Source of the DNA: Lunularia cruciata
Taxonomy: Eukaryota; Streptophyta; Marchantiopsida; Lunulariales; Lunulariaceae
Direction: 5' to 3'
NCBI GenBank assembly: GCA_948567375.1
Contig: OX419755.1
Location: 65,476,944-65,540,943 of the forward strand
DNA: 64,000 nucleotides
The notes beneath the pieces were generated by a model. It did not search any database. It was given only the letters and a program-made list of their open reading frames with translations, and had not been told where the DNA came from. Below are positions 35,000 to 47,844 of the stretch, one piece after another (the stretch's first letter is position 1; every line of letters begins with the position of its first letter). Made by a program: the position numbers and the translations under genes.

Positions 35000-37960
35000 A
35001 AACCTCATGCACTCTCAAGATAGTGAGGCCTATCTAAACATCAAGTGTCATCGGTGTTGTTTGTTGTAGATATACATAGTCTCATGGATGAAATTGACGG
35101 ATTGAGGGTCTATAACCTCCTCTTTAAATGGTAACATAGCGTAAAGTATCTCTATGTTGAGCAATCGCCAAGTTCTCAAAGGCCATTGGCATCACTCTCC
35201 AAAAGATCTCTGCCCGTTGAGAACATGCGCTCATCCGTACATCAGGGTCATCCAAGTCCAAAACTACATAGCATCTTGAAGAATGGCTATAGGTAAATCT
35301 AGATCTTGTCCATAGAGTAGAAAGTACGAAGAGAAGGATGCTAAGGAGACTTTCCGACTAAACCGATAGCCCATGGCCAACCAAGGTAACTCGAGATCCC
35401 AATCTCCCAAGTGGCCTCTTTGCAAACCATACTTTTGCAATCCTCTCTTCACCATCTGAACCACTCTCTCAGCTAAGTCATCTGCCTCAAGGTGAAATTG
35501 GGATGTAGTATGATGATCAATCAAAGCCTTGTCACACAAGACCTGAAACTCCCCAAGAACTCTATACCCTGATCAGTCAAAACCTTAGCTGGTGCACCAA
35601 AATGACTAAGAACTCGATCTAGGAACAAGTAAGTTGTCCCTTCACTAGACTTGTCAAGAAGTGCCACCAACTCAATCCACTTAGAGAAGTGCTTCACTAT
35701 CACCAAAACATACCGATGATGTCTCACAGTCAACAGTAAAGGTCCAGTGAAGTCCAAACTCCTACGGTAATCCAATCCCATGATAGGTAATGGGTGTAAC
35801 TGTGGCATATGAGCATTAAATGATGCTCTAACTTGGTCACAAACCACACATTTGGCAACAAAATGCTATACCTCGGTCTGCATACCACGCCACCAATAAT
35901 AACTCTGGAGTAAGCTATATGTATGCTTTACTCTAAAATGTCCTAGCTCCTCATGAGCATGACGGACCAATTGTGGTCTCTAAGATGGAAGTGGTACTAC
36001 TTGCACTCTACCATCCTCCCATACACACAAAAGATGTTTACCCTCCAATCTAGACCATCTGGCTTGCTGAAGAACACGGTCTCTCTCCTTGGCCCCAGCT
36101 GTACCACCCACAACACCAATGCAAAGATAGTCCATCACTAAGACATCATCATGAATGTCTCGCTTAATTGTACCAATATCATCACTCTCTGGATCTATGA
36201 CCTCAATAACTCCTCCTATATGCATTGAGAAAGATACCACCAAAGTCTCTAAAAATATACACAGAAAGGCCAATGCATGCCAACCTAGCACCATCTCCTC
36301 AACTTTCTCACCATGCCAACATGCTCTGGTTTGATCCTACTGGTTGGGACATGGGTTTCTACTCAACCTATCTGCATCAAGGTTCACCACTCCAAGTCTG
36401 TGAACAACCGTGAAATCATACTCCTATAAAATCAGAGCCCATTGTGCAAGCTTCCTTGAAAGCTTGTCGTACTCCATCAACCACTTCATTGGCTGATGAT
36501 CAGTGATAAGAGTGAAGGGGTTACCAAATAGGTAACATAAAAAATGTGCTACTACCCAAACTGCTGCCAAGCACTCTCCCTCATATGAACTATACTTCAC
36601 CTCTGCTGAATTATTGGAGCGACTAGCATAGGCCACCACAAACTACTTCTCCTCATCATCATGCTAGGTGAGCACCGCTCCAAGCCCCAACATACTCCAA
36701 TCAGTATGAACCTGAAATGGTCGTCCTCTGATCGGTCTCCTCAAAATAGGAGTAGATGTCAACCTCTCCTTGAGCTCTACAAAAGCTCTCTCCTGCTCAT
36801 CTCCCCAACACCACTCTTGTGTAAGCTTGGTCAGCTTTGTCAAGGCTTTGGCAATGGCATTAAATCCTCTAACATAGCGGCGATAGAAATTTGCCAACCC
36901 ATGGAATGATCACACTTTTCTCACATCCGTAGGCCGAGAAATATGTGCAATAGCCTCCACCTTGGTTTGCTGAACACCAAGTCCTCCGGGGTAGATAGTG
37001 TGACCCAAATACTCAACCTGCTTGTGGAAGAACCTACACTTCCCAAGATGTAATTTGAGTCCATGAGATCTCAACCTCTCAAACACCTTTAACAATTGTC
37101 TCTCATGCTCCTCCATAGCAGTGCTACAGACCAAAATGTCATCAATATAGCACCGAGCAAAATCCAATCCAACTAGGATCCTATCCATGACCCTCTAGAA
37201 CTCAGCAGGAGCATTCTTTAACCCAAACGGTAAGAACCTCCACTAATAGAACACATCCTTACTGTGAGGATCAATAGCCCAAAATGTTGTCTTGGACGTA
37301 TCCTCCTCCTTGATTGGCAACTGATTATATCCCGCTCGAAGATCCAAAGTACTGAAGACCTTTGCATGCCCAATTGCATCAAAAATCTCCTCTGGTGTAG
37401 GTATGGCATATCAATCAGCCCTGGTCTATCAATTGATAAGATGGTAATCTCCACACATCCGCCTATCGGTGTAGTTGCCATGCATATCCTTCTTGGTTGG
37501 CACCATTGTCTCTGATGCATACTCTCCATGTGAAATCTCCACCAAACCAGCCTCAAAAAGGTCACTACTCCGGCTCTGAATCAATGTCCTCTCCATCTCA
37601 CTATATCAATAAGGACATTGGAAAACTAGTGTATTGTTAGTCAGCTCAATCCATATACTAGGTCCCTTTAGAGCACCCAAATCCTTCATATTGATGGCAA
37701 AACAACTTGTGTGGCTCCTCAAGAACCTCCAAACCCTCCGTCTTTCCTCTCTAGTAAGCTTGGGTCCAAGATCTGGCTCCTAAGTATCCTTTGTAATTGT
37801 AGTAGGAGTGGAAGACGTACTAATTGGCTGCTACACTGGGCCCTTGGGAGCAATAGTGTCATGCTCCCGACCACTAGAGGTCCCAACCTCTATGTGAAAA
37901 ACTCACTGCACTTTGGCTGCAACCTCCACACGTCCTCTAGTTGCATCCCAAGTGGACCAA
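35000..37960 (-). pseudogene. pol: Element C RT-RNase H-integrase
   Basis: The segment is collinear with B's pol (offset about 17.17 kb). Recognisable parts are RT with RRMCGDY- and DLRAGY-equivalent regions (37,570-37,260) and YIDDIL (about 37,150-37,130), the RNase H region with TDWSMLGLGAVLT (about 36,700-36,664) and TDHQPMKWLMEYDKL (about 36,510-36,470), the integrase Zn region, SLDFTGP (about 35,755) and LTDQGIEF (about 35,575). Many TAG and TGA stops and occasional indels make it non-functional. Confidence 0.85.
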
Positions 37961-39482
37961 GGGTGTAATCCAAGTAGCCCACGCTCACCTAGATGGACTC
38001 CAAGTAGACCACTCTCCCTAGTAGCTACTGGCTGTGTCCCAAGAATACCATGCCCACTTGGTCCATCGTCCCTAGCATGTGCCTGAATCGTCTTGATAGG
38101 CACAAGGCTCACAAGTGTGATGCCTATGTGGTGATGCCTATGAAGCGCATCTTATGCTCTCTGCCAAGCCAAGGCTCACAATCCAAGTTAAAGAGTTCAA
38201 GTCCATAGCCTGACCTAATACATGACGCTTGGATGCCTCTGACACTGCTAGAACAACGATAATAGCGGTGCAAAAACCCATCGCCCGCTCTCTCTCATCA
38301 ACATTGGGCTCCACCAATTGCTTTAACTATGAGTCCCAAACAAGTCCAGGTCCTCCCTCTCAAAAAGCATGAGAGCTTGGGAAACTCATGAGTGTGGGAA
38401 ATGCAACTCTAGGCTATCCAACTAGGTTCACCATTGCCATAGGTGACCTATCAGCCACTACCAATGTTTGAGATTGACGCTCAACATCCAAGATACCATC
38501 AACAAGGATGTGGTCAAGTCGTTGAATCCCATTATAAGCATGTTGTAGAACCTATTTGGGTAAGAGGTTCGTCCACCAAAGACAAAGACGATGAGCCTGT
38601 GATCCCACTTTGGCTGCATCTAACAATACAGCAAGTCCTATCCAAGAATGGACCTGATGTGTACTCGCCACGACTCTGGTGAAAGAATCACCCATCAAAA
38701 GAACATTCTCCAAAAAGTAAGTTAGAGGAACGGACTGATGAACCTGGAGATGTCATAGTATCCATAACATCTCCCAAAACACACCAGAACAAGGATGTTG
38801 AAGACCCAAACCTTGGCCAGCACGTGTATGTCTCTTACATGGCCATCCAAAAATCACCAAGTGAATAGGTCCATATCTCTCTAGATCATCCGCCCCCAAT
38901 AAGAATGTCTACTAGTAGGGCCTTCAGGTAACCTCTAACTACTGACATCAGTAATAACTCGGGATATTGATAGGCCAAGTGTGCCACATGATGTAGAGAG
39001 ACTTGCCTAGCAGTCTCATCTCTCTCTACATACAAGTACCTCTATACTCGTATACCTGCTTGTAATACCGCAGCCAGTCCAATGTTAATCCCACCGAACA
39101 ACTCCAATAGACATATCTCCTCTATTAGATACTACCAAGCAATGAGTGTGGTATCCAGAGGTGTCAAAGTAATGGACTCTGGAGGCTCATCCTCACACTC
39201 ATCTCTTGATGGTACAAAGGCTCCACTCCAAGCCTACTGCACCAACTGATCTGCATGTTGTTGCAACACCGCCTCTGAAATCCACAATGGAACATCCAAG
39301 GTGGGTGGAACAATCCCACTCATACTCTAAATCCGAGTGATCTCCTTTGGTATTGGAGTATCCTTTGCATGGGCGTTCCTCTCCAACAATCACCAGGCCA
39401 AGTAACTGCACCACTGAAAGCTAAAACTAATGCTGCCATGGTCCCGGACTGTAGTGAGCCAAGACTGTCACTACTAAAGCGT
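37961..39482 (-). pseudogene. Element C DNMT domain
   Basis: It is collinear with B's methyltransferase. The catalytic segment GWPC is still readable at about 38,845-38,835 and motif I is recognisable near 39,110-39,080, with scattered stops. The reading ends abruptly at about 39,483, at the codons equivalent to FNSGSLGSL, where unrelated sequence begins. Confidence 0.78.
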
Positions 39483-41642
39483 AATAGAGTATGTACATGA
39501 CTAACACCGTTTGAGAGTAATCCACCCTAGGGAACACAAAAGGCTCAGGTTGCTCCAAGATTTCTATAGTAACATCAAATCCTAGAGTGCATATTAATTG
39601 AACCCTCATGGATAGTTTATCCATAAGTTGAAAGATTATCTCCATCACTAATCTTGAGAACTAGCTGATGATGGTGATAGTATTTTTATAGTTGTACTAA
39701 GACTCTCTCCAAGATCCTTCACCAAAGTCTCCAAAAGTGATTTTACTCCACTACACTCATGTCCTTTTGGAAGTCCTTCAACTCCACAAACCTCACACAA
39801 CTCTTTGGTCTTAGATCTTCTCCCTCCCAATCTTGGTGAAGAAGGTCTAACATGCAAACCCAAGTCAAGTAAGCCTCTCCTTTCCCTCAATCTCTTGCTC
39901 TCAAAGGTCAATGGACATGAACTTGCCTTATGTCTCTTCTCTCCACATAGAAAGCACTTAGACTCACTCTTTCCTCCGAGTGGTGTAGGTTTTTGGATCC
40001 TCTCAACACTCTCTTCAAATTCTCTTATAAACTCTCTTTTCCTCAAATCCACCCCTACAATCACCTCAAAACCTTGGGGAACCTTGCCTAGTCTCAATTT
40101 TCATGTTCCCAAGATGAATCTAAACACTCAAACATGCTTTTAGTTGCTCTCAAACTCCTCATGCATGAGATCTCCACTTTGCAGAATTGACCCTTCCTCA
40201 CAATTTCACTCAGGTCTCTTAACTAGTATGTGATAGTCATCTGAAATTTTGCACACGTAATTACAACTCTAGTGTGTCCCTCCATGCAACATTTCAAATC
40301 TTTTTATTGATCCATTTGGCCTAGACACTTTTCTATTCAGCACACATATTTCAGATTTGGTCTGAAAACCATCCCCTTCACTTCAAAAACTCATAACTCC
40401 TTGCACAAGAATGATCTCTCTATACTTTTTGTGGCAGAAAGTAGGATACAATGCACTTAATCTTCTTGGAAATTTTCAGGAAAATTCAATAAAATTTGAA
40501 GAAATGGCAGACTCTGTACAATTTTCCAGAGAGCATGCAGTTGTGAGAGCAGTTTACCCTATCAACTTTCAAAAATTCTAACCCAGTGCGCATAGTAGCT
40601 CTCACAATAATTTCAAGTGTTCTAACTAAAAGATAACCTAAGCTATCATGTGTAGAAATTTCATGTCCAGATCTCAAACTTGAGATTTTGCCCAAAATCA
40701 CCTTAATCCCCAAAATCTGCAATCCACCTCACACAATCTCTCCAAATCCTCGCATGTGTACAAGATGTATAAAATCACTTCAAAGACATCATAATGAACA
40801 AAAGGGTATAAAAATGGATCTTGGTTCTCTAACATAAGTTCAACACTCTCCTCTCCTAATGTTCTCTCCAAGTGAGCTCTCATAGCCTCCTTCTGTCTAA
40901 TGTAGAATTGAACGCGGAACATTATCTTGCCTTCTAGAGAGGTCTTGGCAATGGAACCAAAAATGTGAGCCAGCTTGTCTCTCACTCAAGATAAACCTTT
41001 GGTGGCTATTATGGTAGCGCACCATGGACTAAGAAGGCAAGGAACCCCAACTCCATCATACTCCTCCAAGGCTAACACTCCAAGACTCAAGACATTGCTC
41101 ACTGAGAATTCAATGAGAGAGAGATAGTTGCAAATGAAAGGATGATGAGTACCTCCTCACCCCATGTTATATACTTGTGAAATAGTTACGTACCAAAGTT
41201 ACTAATTATCATAGTAACTCAAGTTACTAGACTAAAAGTCAAGTAAAGTCAAAAAGTAGAAAGGAATATCTATTCACATGGGCATATTCCCCTAAGCATG
41301 TGGTCTTATCTTGACCCAACCACTAAGTCAAGGATTCCTTCACATGTGCTTTCCTTGGACTAAAGAAGAATCCAAAACAAAAAGGCTTGCGGGCCCAAGA
41401 GTTCTCCACTCTTTCCTCAAAGCCAAACACCTAGGGATAATTTTAGTCAACACACTAAAATCCAGAATAGTGGTGCTCATCTTTTCTACTTCCTCTAAAG
41501 TAAAGTCCTCTCTATCTTAGCTATGACTAACTTTAGCTAACCATGACTAATATAGAACCATCATTTATCTCTATATAAATGATATCTCTTGAGTACTTGT
41601 AATACCAAGCTAAATATCACAATACCACACACATGCACAAAT
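39483..41642 (-). other. Foreign 2.2-kb segment replacing the 5' half of element C
   Basis: This segment is unrelated to the family and sits between C's DNMT and a truncated P. On the - strand one open frame (40,097-39,648, 149 codons) has a CX2CX4HX4C zinc knuckle (CFLCGEKRHKASSC) and a second Cys/His cluster (CEVCGVEGLPKGHEC). Another (40,985-40,698) and a third (39,648-39,470) share a similar domain with PF..P.V.Y and YILY. A TATAA-like site lies near 41,170 on the - strand. It could be a captured host gene or the gag of an unknown element. I do not recognise it. Confidence 0.5.
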
Positions 41643-41900
41643 GGGTGTTATAGCTCTCTAGAGCTTCACTTTGAAAGTATACCCTTGGACTCGAGCTAGG
41701 TCTAAAACCCTAACGGTCCCATTGACGGCACACTTGACGGTGCAAAGTGACAATGGGCCCCACCGTGAAGTCAGTACCCCAAACACGAAATCTGACCGTC
41801 AGAAAGTAATCTCTGAGAAACTGCTAAAATAACTCTAACTACTATCATTGCAACTCGAGTGTCCAAGCAATCTAGATGCGACACTACAAATGGCGTGATA
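41643..41900 (-). repeat. Element C 5' terminus: truncated P repeat
   Basis: Only the outer 258 bp of P remain, from the TSD side (TATCACGCC on the - strand) inward to the point equivalent to the GAGAGCTCACTT segment. The inner part is lost to the foreign segment. The GTGGGCCCCAC-type palindrome is partly preserved (ATGGGCCCCACCGT). Confidence 0.85.
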
Positions 41901-41904
41901 GTAT

Positions 41905-42723
41905 ACCTACTATATTTTTTTTGGTGGGATCAATAGTGGACTAGCTACAATATTATAGGTAGGCATATAGGTTTAAAGGTACTTATATGTTGAGAGGGAT
42001 GAGACTACTAGACAAGTCTCTCTACATTATATGAACACTTGGCATGTCAATTTCTTGAGATATTATTGATATCAATAATTAGGACTTACCAAAAGACCCT
42101 AGTATCAAACATTTTATTACCAGGAGCACATGATCTTGAGAGAGATGGTATTGTATATTTGGTGATTCTTGGATGGTCATGCTAGGACATACTCGTGTTG
42201 GCTAAGGACAAGGTTAAAAGAATCCCTATTCTAGTATGTTTTGGAAGATGCTACATATATCACATCATCTCCAAGTTCATCAAGCAATTTCTCCAACATA
42301 CATTTTGGAGAACATCCTTTTTATTGGTGATTCTCGCATACAAGTGATGGTGAGTATAGATCAAGTTTGCAATAGTTAGAATGGATACTTATGTGCCAAA
42401 AATTGGACCCAAGCTTAAAAAGGGCAAAGATAAAGAGTTTGGAGTTAAGGAGTTACACAAGTTCTTTTACCTTCAACATGAAGGATTTGGGTGCTCTAAA
42501 AGAACATAATATTTGGATTGAGCTAACTAGTGATAAACTAGTATTTTGATGATTCCATAGATATTAATATGGAGAAAACTTTCATTTAGAGCAAGAGTCG
42601 AGACCTTTTTGAAGTTGCTTTGATAAAGATCTCACATGGAGAGTATGCTTTAGCCATAGTGATGCCAACTAAGAAACATATCATGGTAACTACATAGATA
42701 GGCAAATGTGTGGAGATTATATC
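41905..42723 (+). pseudogene. Element D DNMT and RT start
   Basis: Motif I reads LLYFFGGINSGLATIL. PGAHDLERDGIVYLVILGW followed by SC marks the decayed catalytic PC motif (about 42,120-42,180). YILENILFIGDS marks motif VI (about 42,298-42,335). After a deletion of the C-terminal DNMT region the reading resumes as MKDLGALK and IELTSDK (RT leader, about 42,478-42,540), then RQMCGDY (about 42,700-42,720), where element G is inserted. Heavily mutated. Confidence 0.78.
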
Positions 42724-43115
42724 TATAAAGACCACAAACCGAGGAGGGAAATAGGAGAATAGAAGCTCACATTGGGACACTTGAATAAGGAAAAACTCTG
42801 AATGCCTAGCATGAGCTTTGGCTCTTGTATTTATAGGGAGCATACAAGGCCCTTGAGAAGCTTCCTTGAGCCACTTTCTTGGAGTGCAAGCCAAGTTAAC
42901 TAGGAAGCTTCTCAAGAAGCTTCCTTCTAGAAGTTGCCTATTTGGCGTGCAAGTTAAGCTAGTTTGAAGCTTCTAGAAGTTACCTACTGGGTGCAAGCTA
43001 AGCCAGGAGCTTCCCAAGAAGCTTCTTAGGTACTTCTAGAATATTCTAAGCTAATCGTCTTATTTGCTATATCATTAGCTCTACTAACTTTGTCGTTAAA
43101 CTCCATATTGTTACA
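42724..43115 (-). repeat. 3' LTR of element G
   Basis: On the - strand the LTR starts TGTAACAATATGGAG after the polypurine tract AGTGGGGGAATA (about 43,127-43,116) and ends near 42,724 (decayed TCTTTATA). It contains the GAAGCTTC-type repeats and a CTATAAATAC TATA box (about 42,838-42,829), matching LTR A in layout. Confidence 0.85.
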
Positions 43116-44730
43116 TATTCCCCCACTACTAGTTGGTGACGTCCTTGTTGCTAGTGAAGCTTTGAACTCTTGGATGGCCAATTGTGCATTATGGAGATGA
43201 GAAAGAGGTGCCCATGTGGCATCATGAAGGGGATACCCTTTCCAAAGGACCTTGTACTCCGTATGTTGTCGACGGCCTTGTTGAATATGGCGACGCACAA
43301 GGATATGATCAACTTTGTAATGCTCATGATCATTGATAGGGATAGGAGGAGGGGAGGTTGGACTCGAGAGGAAAAAGAAGAGGGGTTAGGAACAAAGGGT
43401 TTCAACTTGGAAATATGAAAGACAAGATAGATGCACATATGACAAGGCAAGGCAAATCAATAAACACCAGGAGAGACAATTTGGATGATATCAAAGGGTC
43501 TTATCCAATTAGGGGTGAGATTACAAACTTGGGTATCAAGTGGGAGAGGGAGGTTATTGGATTAGAGCATGACCTTATCACCAACTTGAAAGCTGAGATC
43601 ATGGCGATGGTGATCCACATATTGTTTCTGCCAATTTTCAACAACAAGGAGATGAGATTTGGCTTGTTGGAGGGATTTGGAGATAGTGGTCAAGAAGGTG
43701 GAAGTATGAGTGACATGAGACAGGGGAAGAGCAAGAAGGGAATCTGGAACAAGTGGATCTTGGCCAAAATTGGGAAAGAAAGGAGAGAATCCGGTGCTTG
43801 CTTTGTTAGAATTGTTGTATACAAACTCAACAACTGCAAGACATTCATCTCAATTGGTATGGTGAATGTTGATACAAGTACAAAGCATATCTATTAAGTT
43901 GCAATTTGCACATTCAGTTTGTCCCTCTATTTGAGGATGATAGGCTATGGAAAAAGCAAGCTTGTGCCGAGTATCTAGAAGAGTGCTTGCCAAAACTTTC
44001 CAATGAAGCGAGGATCACGGTCGGAGATAAGTACACACAACATCCCATGATGCTTGAATACATTGTCAAAGTAGATTTGTGCCAAGGTTAGAACATCCAC
44101 AATATCAACCATTGGTACCAAATGGATTTTCTTACAAAGCTTATCCACAAACACCACAATTGTTGTGTGGTGTTGCTTTGTCTTGGGCAATGAGGTGATG
44201 AGATCTAAGCTCACATGTTCCCAACAAGTAACAAGAATGGGGAGTGGTTGAAGGAGTCCACTTGGCTTCTAGTTATTGGCTTTGTTGGATTGATAACTCT
44301 CACACAATTGGACAAACTCCCAAAAATCTTGTGCCATGTTAGGCCACCACCATTGGCGTTGGAGGGTACCCAAGGTCTTGTCCACACCCATGTGACCAGC
44401 TATTGGTAAATCATGGGCTTCTTGAAGGCGCACAAGTCGGAAATCACCTTTGGTTGGAACATAGATCCAATCCTCATGGAATAGAAGGCCTTCCTTGAAG
44501 GAGAAGGTATTGTACTCCTTGTTGCATGCTTTCATAAAACCATGTACCATTTGGAAGAAGGGATCTTGTTGTAGAGCTGACCAAAACTTGTTATGGACCT
44601 TGGAGTCAATTGACACCATTGTAATTGTTGCCATGATGTGAGGAAGAGACTTCAAATCAGGTCGTCGTGATAGAGCATCATGGATGACATGGAACCAACT
44701 TGGTTTGTACTCAAGTTTGATGTCAAACAA
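43100..44730 (-). pseudogene. Element G RNase H end, integrase and chromodomain
   Basis: Integrase Zn region and HMGVDKTLGTLQRQWWWP lie in 44,730-44,340, the core with SLDLITSLP at about 44,205 and SDRD at about 44,030. The central part (43,900-43,450) is frameshifted. The chromodomain at about 43,310-43,120 reads TEYKVLWKGYP and DATWAPLSHL. The reading continues into the LTR, as in A. Stops and frameshifts make it inactive. Confidence 0.85.
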
Positions 44731-45099
44731 TTGGAGTTGCTCCTTCCATCAATGATATTGACTCTTCATGTGTTCCAAGTGTAGTTCTGCAACAATGGTT
44801 TGTGATCAATTTGCATGATCATTGTTTCCCCAAGAGATAATGCCTCCATACCTTGGTGGCATATACCATTGCAAGTTGTTCTTGATCTCAAGCATAGTAA
44901 TTTTTTTAGTTGAATTTAGTCAACAAGACACAAAAGCAATGAAATGTAGTCCATTTGGGAATTATTATTGCAACATAGCTCTAATTGCAAAGTTAGAAGC
45001 ATCAAAATCAACCACACAAGGTAGTTGAGGATCATATGGTTGAAGAATGGGTCTTGAAGACACCATCTATTTCAACCTCTAGAATGTTTCTTTGTGCTT

Positions 45100-46010
45100 G
45101 GTGGTCCACTAGAAGCTCAAGTTCTTCCTCAAGAGGTCAGTCAATGGTGCAGCCACATGAGCATAATAGTGGATGAACCGTCGGTAAAAATTGGCCAATC
45201 CATTGAATGCCCATACTTTTGTAGCATCCTTTGGAGTAGGCCAATCAGAAATGGCATTGATTTCTCCTGTTCCATCTTGATCCCTTCCGACGAGATCTTG
45301 TGACCCAAGAAGGTAAACTTCTTATGCCAAAAGGCACACTTCAACTTCTTGCAATAAAATTTCCATTGTCATAGTCATCTTAGGACTTCTTGCACATGCT
45401 TCATGTGTTCTGCCTCTGTCTTGCTATAGATTAAGATATCATCCAAGAACACCACCATGTACCGATCCAATAGTCCATCCAACACCCAATACATCTAATC
45501 CATGAAGACTATTGGAGCATTAGTGAGCCCGAAAGGTAGAATCCTCCACTCAAAATGCACATAACTTGTGCAAAAGGTAATATTTTGCATATATTCCCTA
45601 TCAATGGGGATTTGTCAATAGCCACTATGAAGATCCAACTTGGAAAAGTGTCGTGCTCCACTCAATTTATGAAGCAAGTCATCGATCTGAGGCAAGGGAT
45701 CTGCATTCTTCACTGTTTGCATATTGAGCCCACGATAATCAATATAAAAACAAAGTACTCCATCCTTCTTTGGAACAAATAGTACCAGTGCTCCTCAAGG
45801 AAAGGTACCTTATCGTATGAAGTCCTTCTCCATTAACCCCGTAAGTGTTATTTGCAACTCCTCCAACTCCTTTGGTGAGAGCAAATAGATTGGTCTACTC
45901 ACTAGAGTACTCCTTGGCAATAACTCAATCTTGAAGGGCATACCAAAATTGGAGGGTAATCCCTTCAACAAATCATCGGGAAACACATCCACAAACTCCT
46001 AAACTATTTG
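45100..46010 (-). pseudogene. Element G RT
   Basis: FPDDLLKGLP and KELEELQITLTGLMEKDFIR mark the RT start (about 45,985-45,812). FLDDILIYS-equivalent text lies near 45,455-45,430, and FTFLGHKISSEGIKM at about 45,320-45,270. Several stops are of TAG type. It is collinear with element A's RT. Confidence 0.85.
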
Positions 46011-46353
46011 ACCAACCATTGCTTGATGAGGCTCTTGACCTTCCTCAGATTCTCCTTGTGCAATTGACTTGATCCATACCATGAAAATAGGCTTATCTAC
46101 CTCCAAAGCTTGCTCTAGAGCTCCTTCACTAACAAAATTCTCATCTAGGGACTTATCCACCTTCAAAGCTTGCTCTATGGCTGCTTTCTTGATAAAATTT
46201 CCATCTTGGGACGGATTATTCTAAGGTGTCTTACTCAAAGGTGCCAAACAACCTAATCAAAAATTTTGACCTTGGTGTTGTATTTGAATTTTTCATCAAT
46301 TCCAATCAAATTGAACCTTATGAGGTTCAAGCCAAGGCAAACCCAAAATGATA

Positions 46354-46815
46354 TCATAGTGTAGAGATGCCACTACAAACCTTACACTCCAAATACTCCT
46401 TCCCAATCTTGAATGTAACAAGATGTAAGGTACAAAATGTAGAACCCTTTCTACCATCCACCATCATCAATCTACTTTCAATTATTGGCTTGATAATAAT
46501 ACTCAATTCCTTTGCTAATTGCATAAACATACAATTCTTTGAACTTCCAAAATCAATCAAAATCTTACAACCACTATTAAATATCATAGCTTGCAAGTGA
46601 AGCAAACTTGTATAGGTCGAGGCTTCAATCCCATTGGAACTGATCAAGTTCCCAGTAGGCAACTTGAAATCTCTTATTAGAATTCTTTGTTTTTCTGATC
46701 ATTTTGCTCCACAACCTCTATTCATGCAATTTGTTGAGATCACTCATTCTTGAGTGGACATTTAGCAATATGATGTCCCATCTAGCCACAATAAAAGCAT
46801 TGCCATTTTTCCGTA
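46354..46815 (-). pseudogene. Element G protease and Gag zinc knuckle
   Basis: A CX2CX4HX4C knuckle (CFYCG.MGHHIAKC) is readable at about 46,803-46,762. Downstream, 46,662-46,354 reads LIDFGSSKNC, the retroviral-type aspartic protease motif with the active-site DSG changed to DFG, consistent with a C-to-T change in a serine codon. It is inactive. Confidence 0.8.
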
Positions 46816-47824
46816 ATCTTTCTCAATCTATTATACCAAGTGGTCTCTATTGGATAGCATCAATCTCCATTGGTGCCGGCTCCTCCACACGTGTGTAATA
46901 TGCTAGTTGGTTTTGTGAAGTTTGAGGTCTAGACCAAGTTGTCACAACCAAGGGACAAAGTGCTCTGCTGGTTGCATGGCTTCTTCCAAGTATTTTGGCT
47001 CTTGTATAGTCACTTCTAATTTGGTTTGTGACTTCAAGCCCCTCACAAATAAATACAAAGCTTCACTATTTATTATATCTAGAATTTACATAATGGTGTT
47101 CTAGAATTGCATGATGTAGCTTCTTATAGAACCAACCTACTTCAACTCTACCAACTTATCATGTGTAGCTAGTATGGCATTTATTACTTGGAATTGCCCA
47201 ATTATTGCACACTTGAATTCTTCCCATGTCAAGATTGGTGCAACAAATTTCCTTTCAGCTCGTTCCACTTGGAATTGCTACCATAGCTTTGCTGCTCTGT
47301 CCAATTGGCTTGAAGCTAAGAGAATTTTTTTCTGTTCATCTTGAAGATTTGTAGCCTTGAAATAACATTCACAATCAAATAAAAAATTCTCCACTATGCC
47401 TAAGAGATTCTTGTCATCAATACCTTGGGGTTTGAAAATCAGATTTGGTCTTCTCCTTCTTGAAATGGTACTCTCTCTATGTGCTCTTGTCATTGCTAGT
47501 CTCATTCATCCAACAATCAAGTACGGTGCTCAATTTGTTATTGTATAGCAATGATAACCTTGGGCATTGCCGCCATGGCTACTACTCTATCACACTAACC
47601 CTATTATCTAATTTACTAACACATAAATGCAATACGTCCACCATTCTCCATAAGTTCCAACCTGAAGTACCAAGGGTCTCTCGGACAAGGTGATTCCATT
47701 TAGAAAATTTTGCCCAAAACATGAGGTGATGAATATGTGAAGTAATGTTTCGGTAGTACCTGAATACAAAAATCCCAATGGTTTGGCAGAAATGGATTTG
47801 GTGGTCCATAAATTCCATTGATCC
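46816..47824 (-). pseudogene. gag: Element G gag remnant
   Basis: 47,505-47,278 contains LGIVENFLFDCECYFKAT and DEQKKILLASSQLDRAAKLW, the standard retrotrans_gag capsid signature (F......YF......D......L..A..W). Flanking parts are frameshifted. Confidence 0.75.
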
Positions 47825-47844
47825 CATTCTTACTCTAATACCAA
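47825..47844 (-). other. Primer binding site of element G (tRNA-iMet type)
   Basis: Immediately inside the 5' LTR the - strand reads TTGGTATTAGAGTAAGAATG. This matches the common plant iMet primer site TGGTATCAGAGC at 10 of 12 positions. Its place, directly after the LTR's terminal TTTTACA, supports the LTR boundary. Confidence 0.75.

Larger units (their letters stand above)
33124..41900 (-). mobile_element. Element C: DNMT/PHD-family Ty3 element inside element D
   Basis: Left end TGTCATGCG, right end GGCGTGATA, 4-bp duplication GTAT (33,120-33,123 and 41,901-41,904). Removing C and one GTAT restores D's reading through motif I. Read on the - strand, C holds a partial P (41,900-41,643), an unrelated 2.2-kb replacement, DNMT (about 39,480-38,100), linker, RT, RNase H, integrase, PHD and Q-P-Q at its 3' end. 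Gag, protease and half of P are missing. It is similar to B but with many stops, so it is of intermediate age. Confidence 0.9.
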
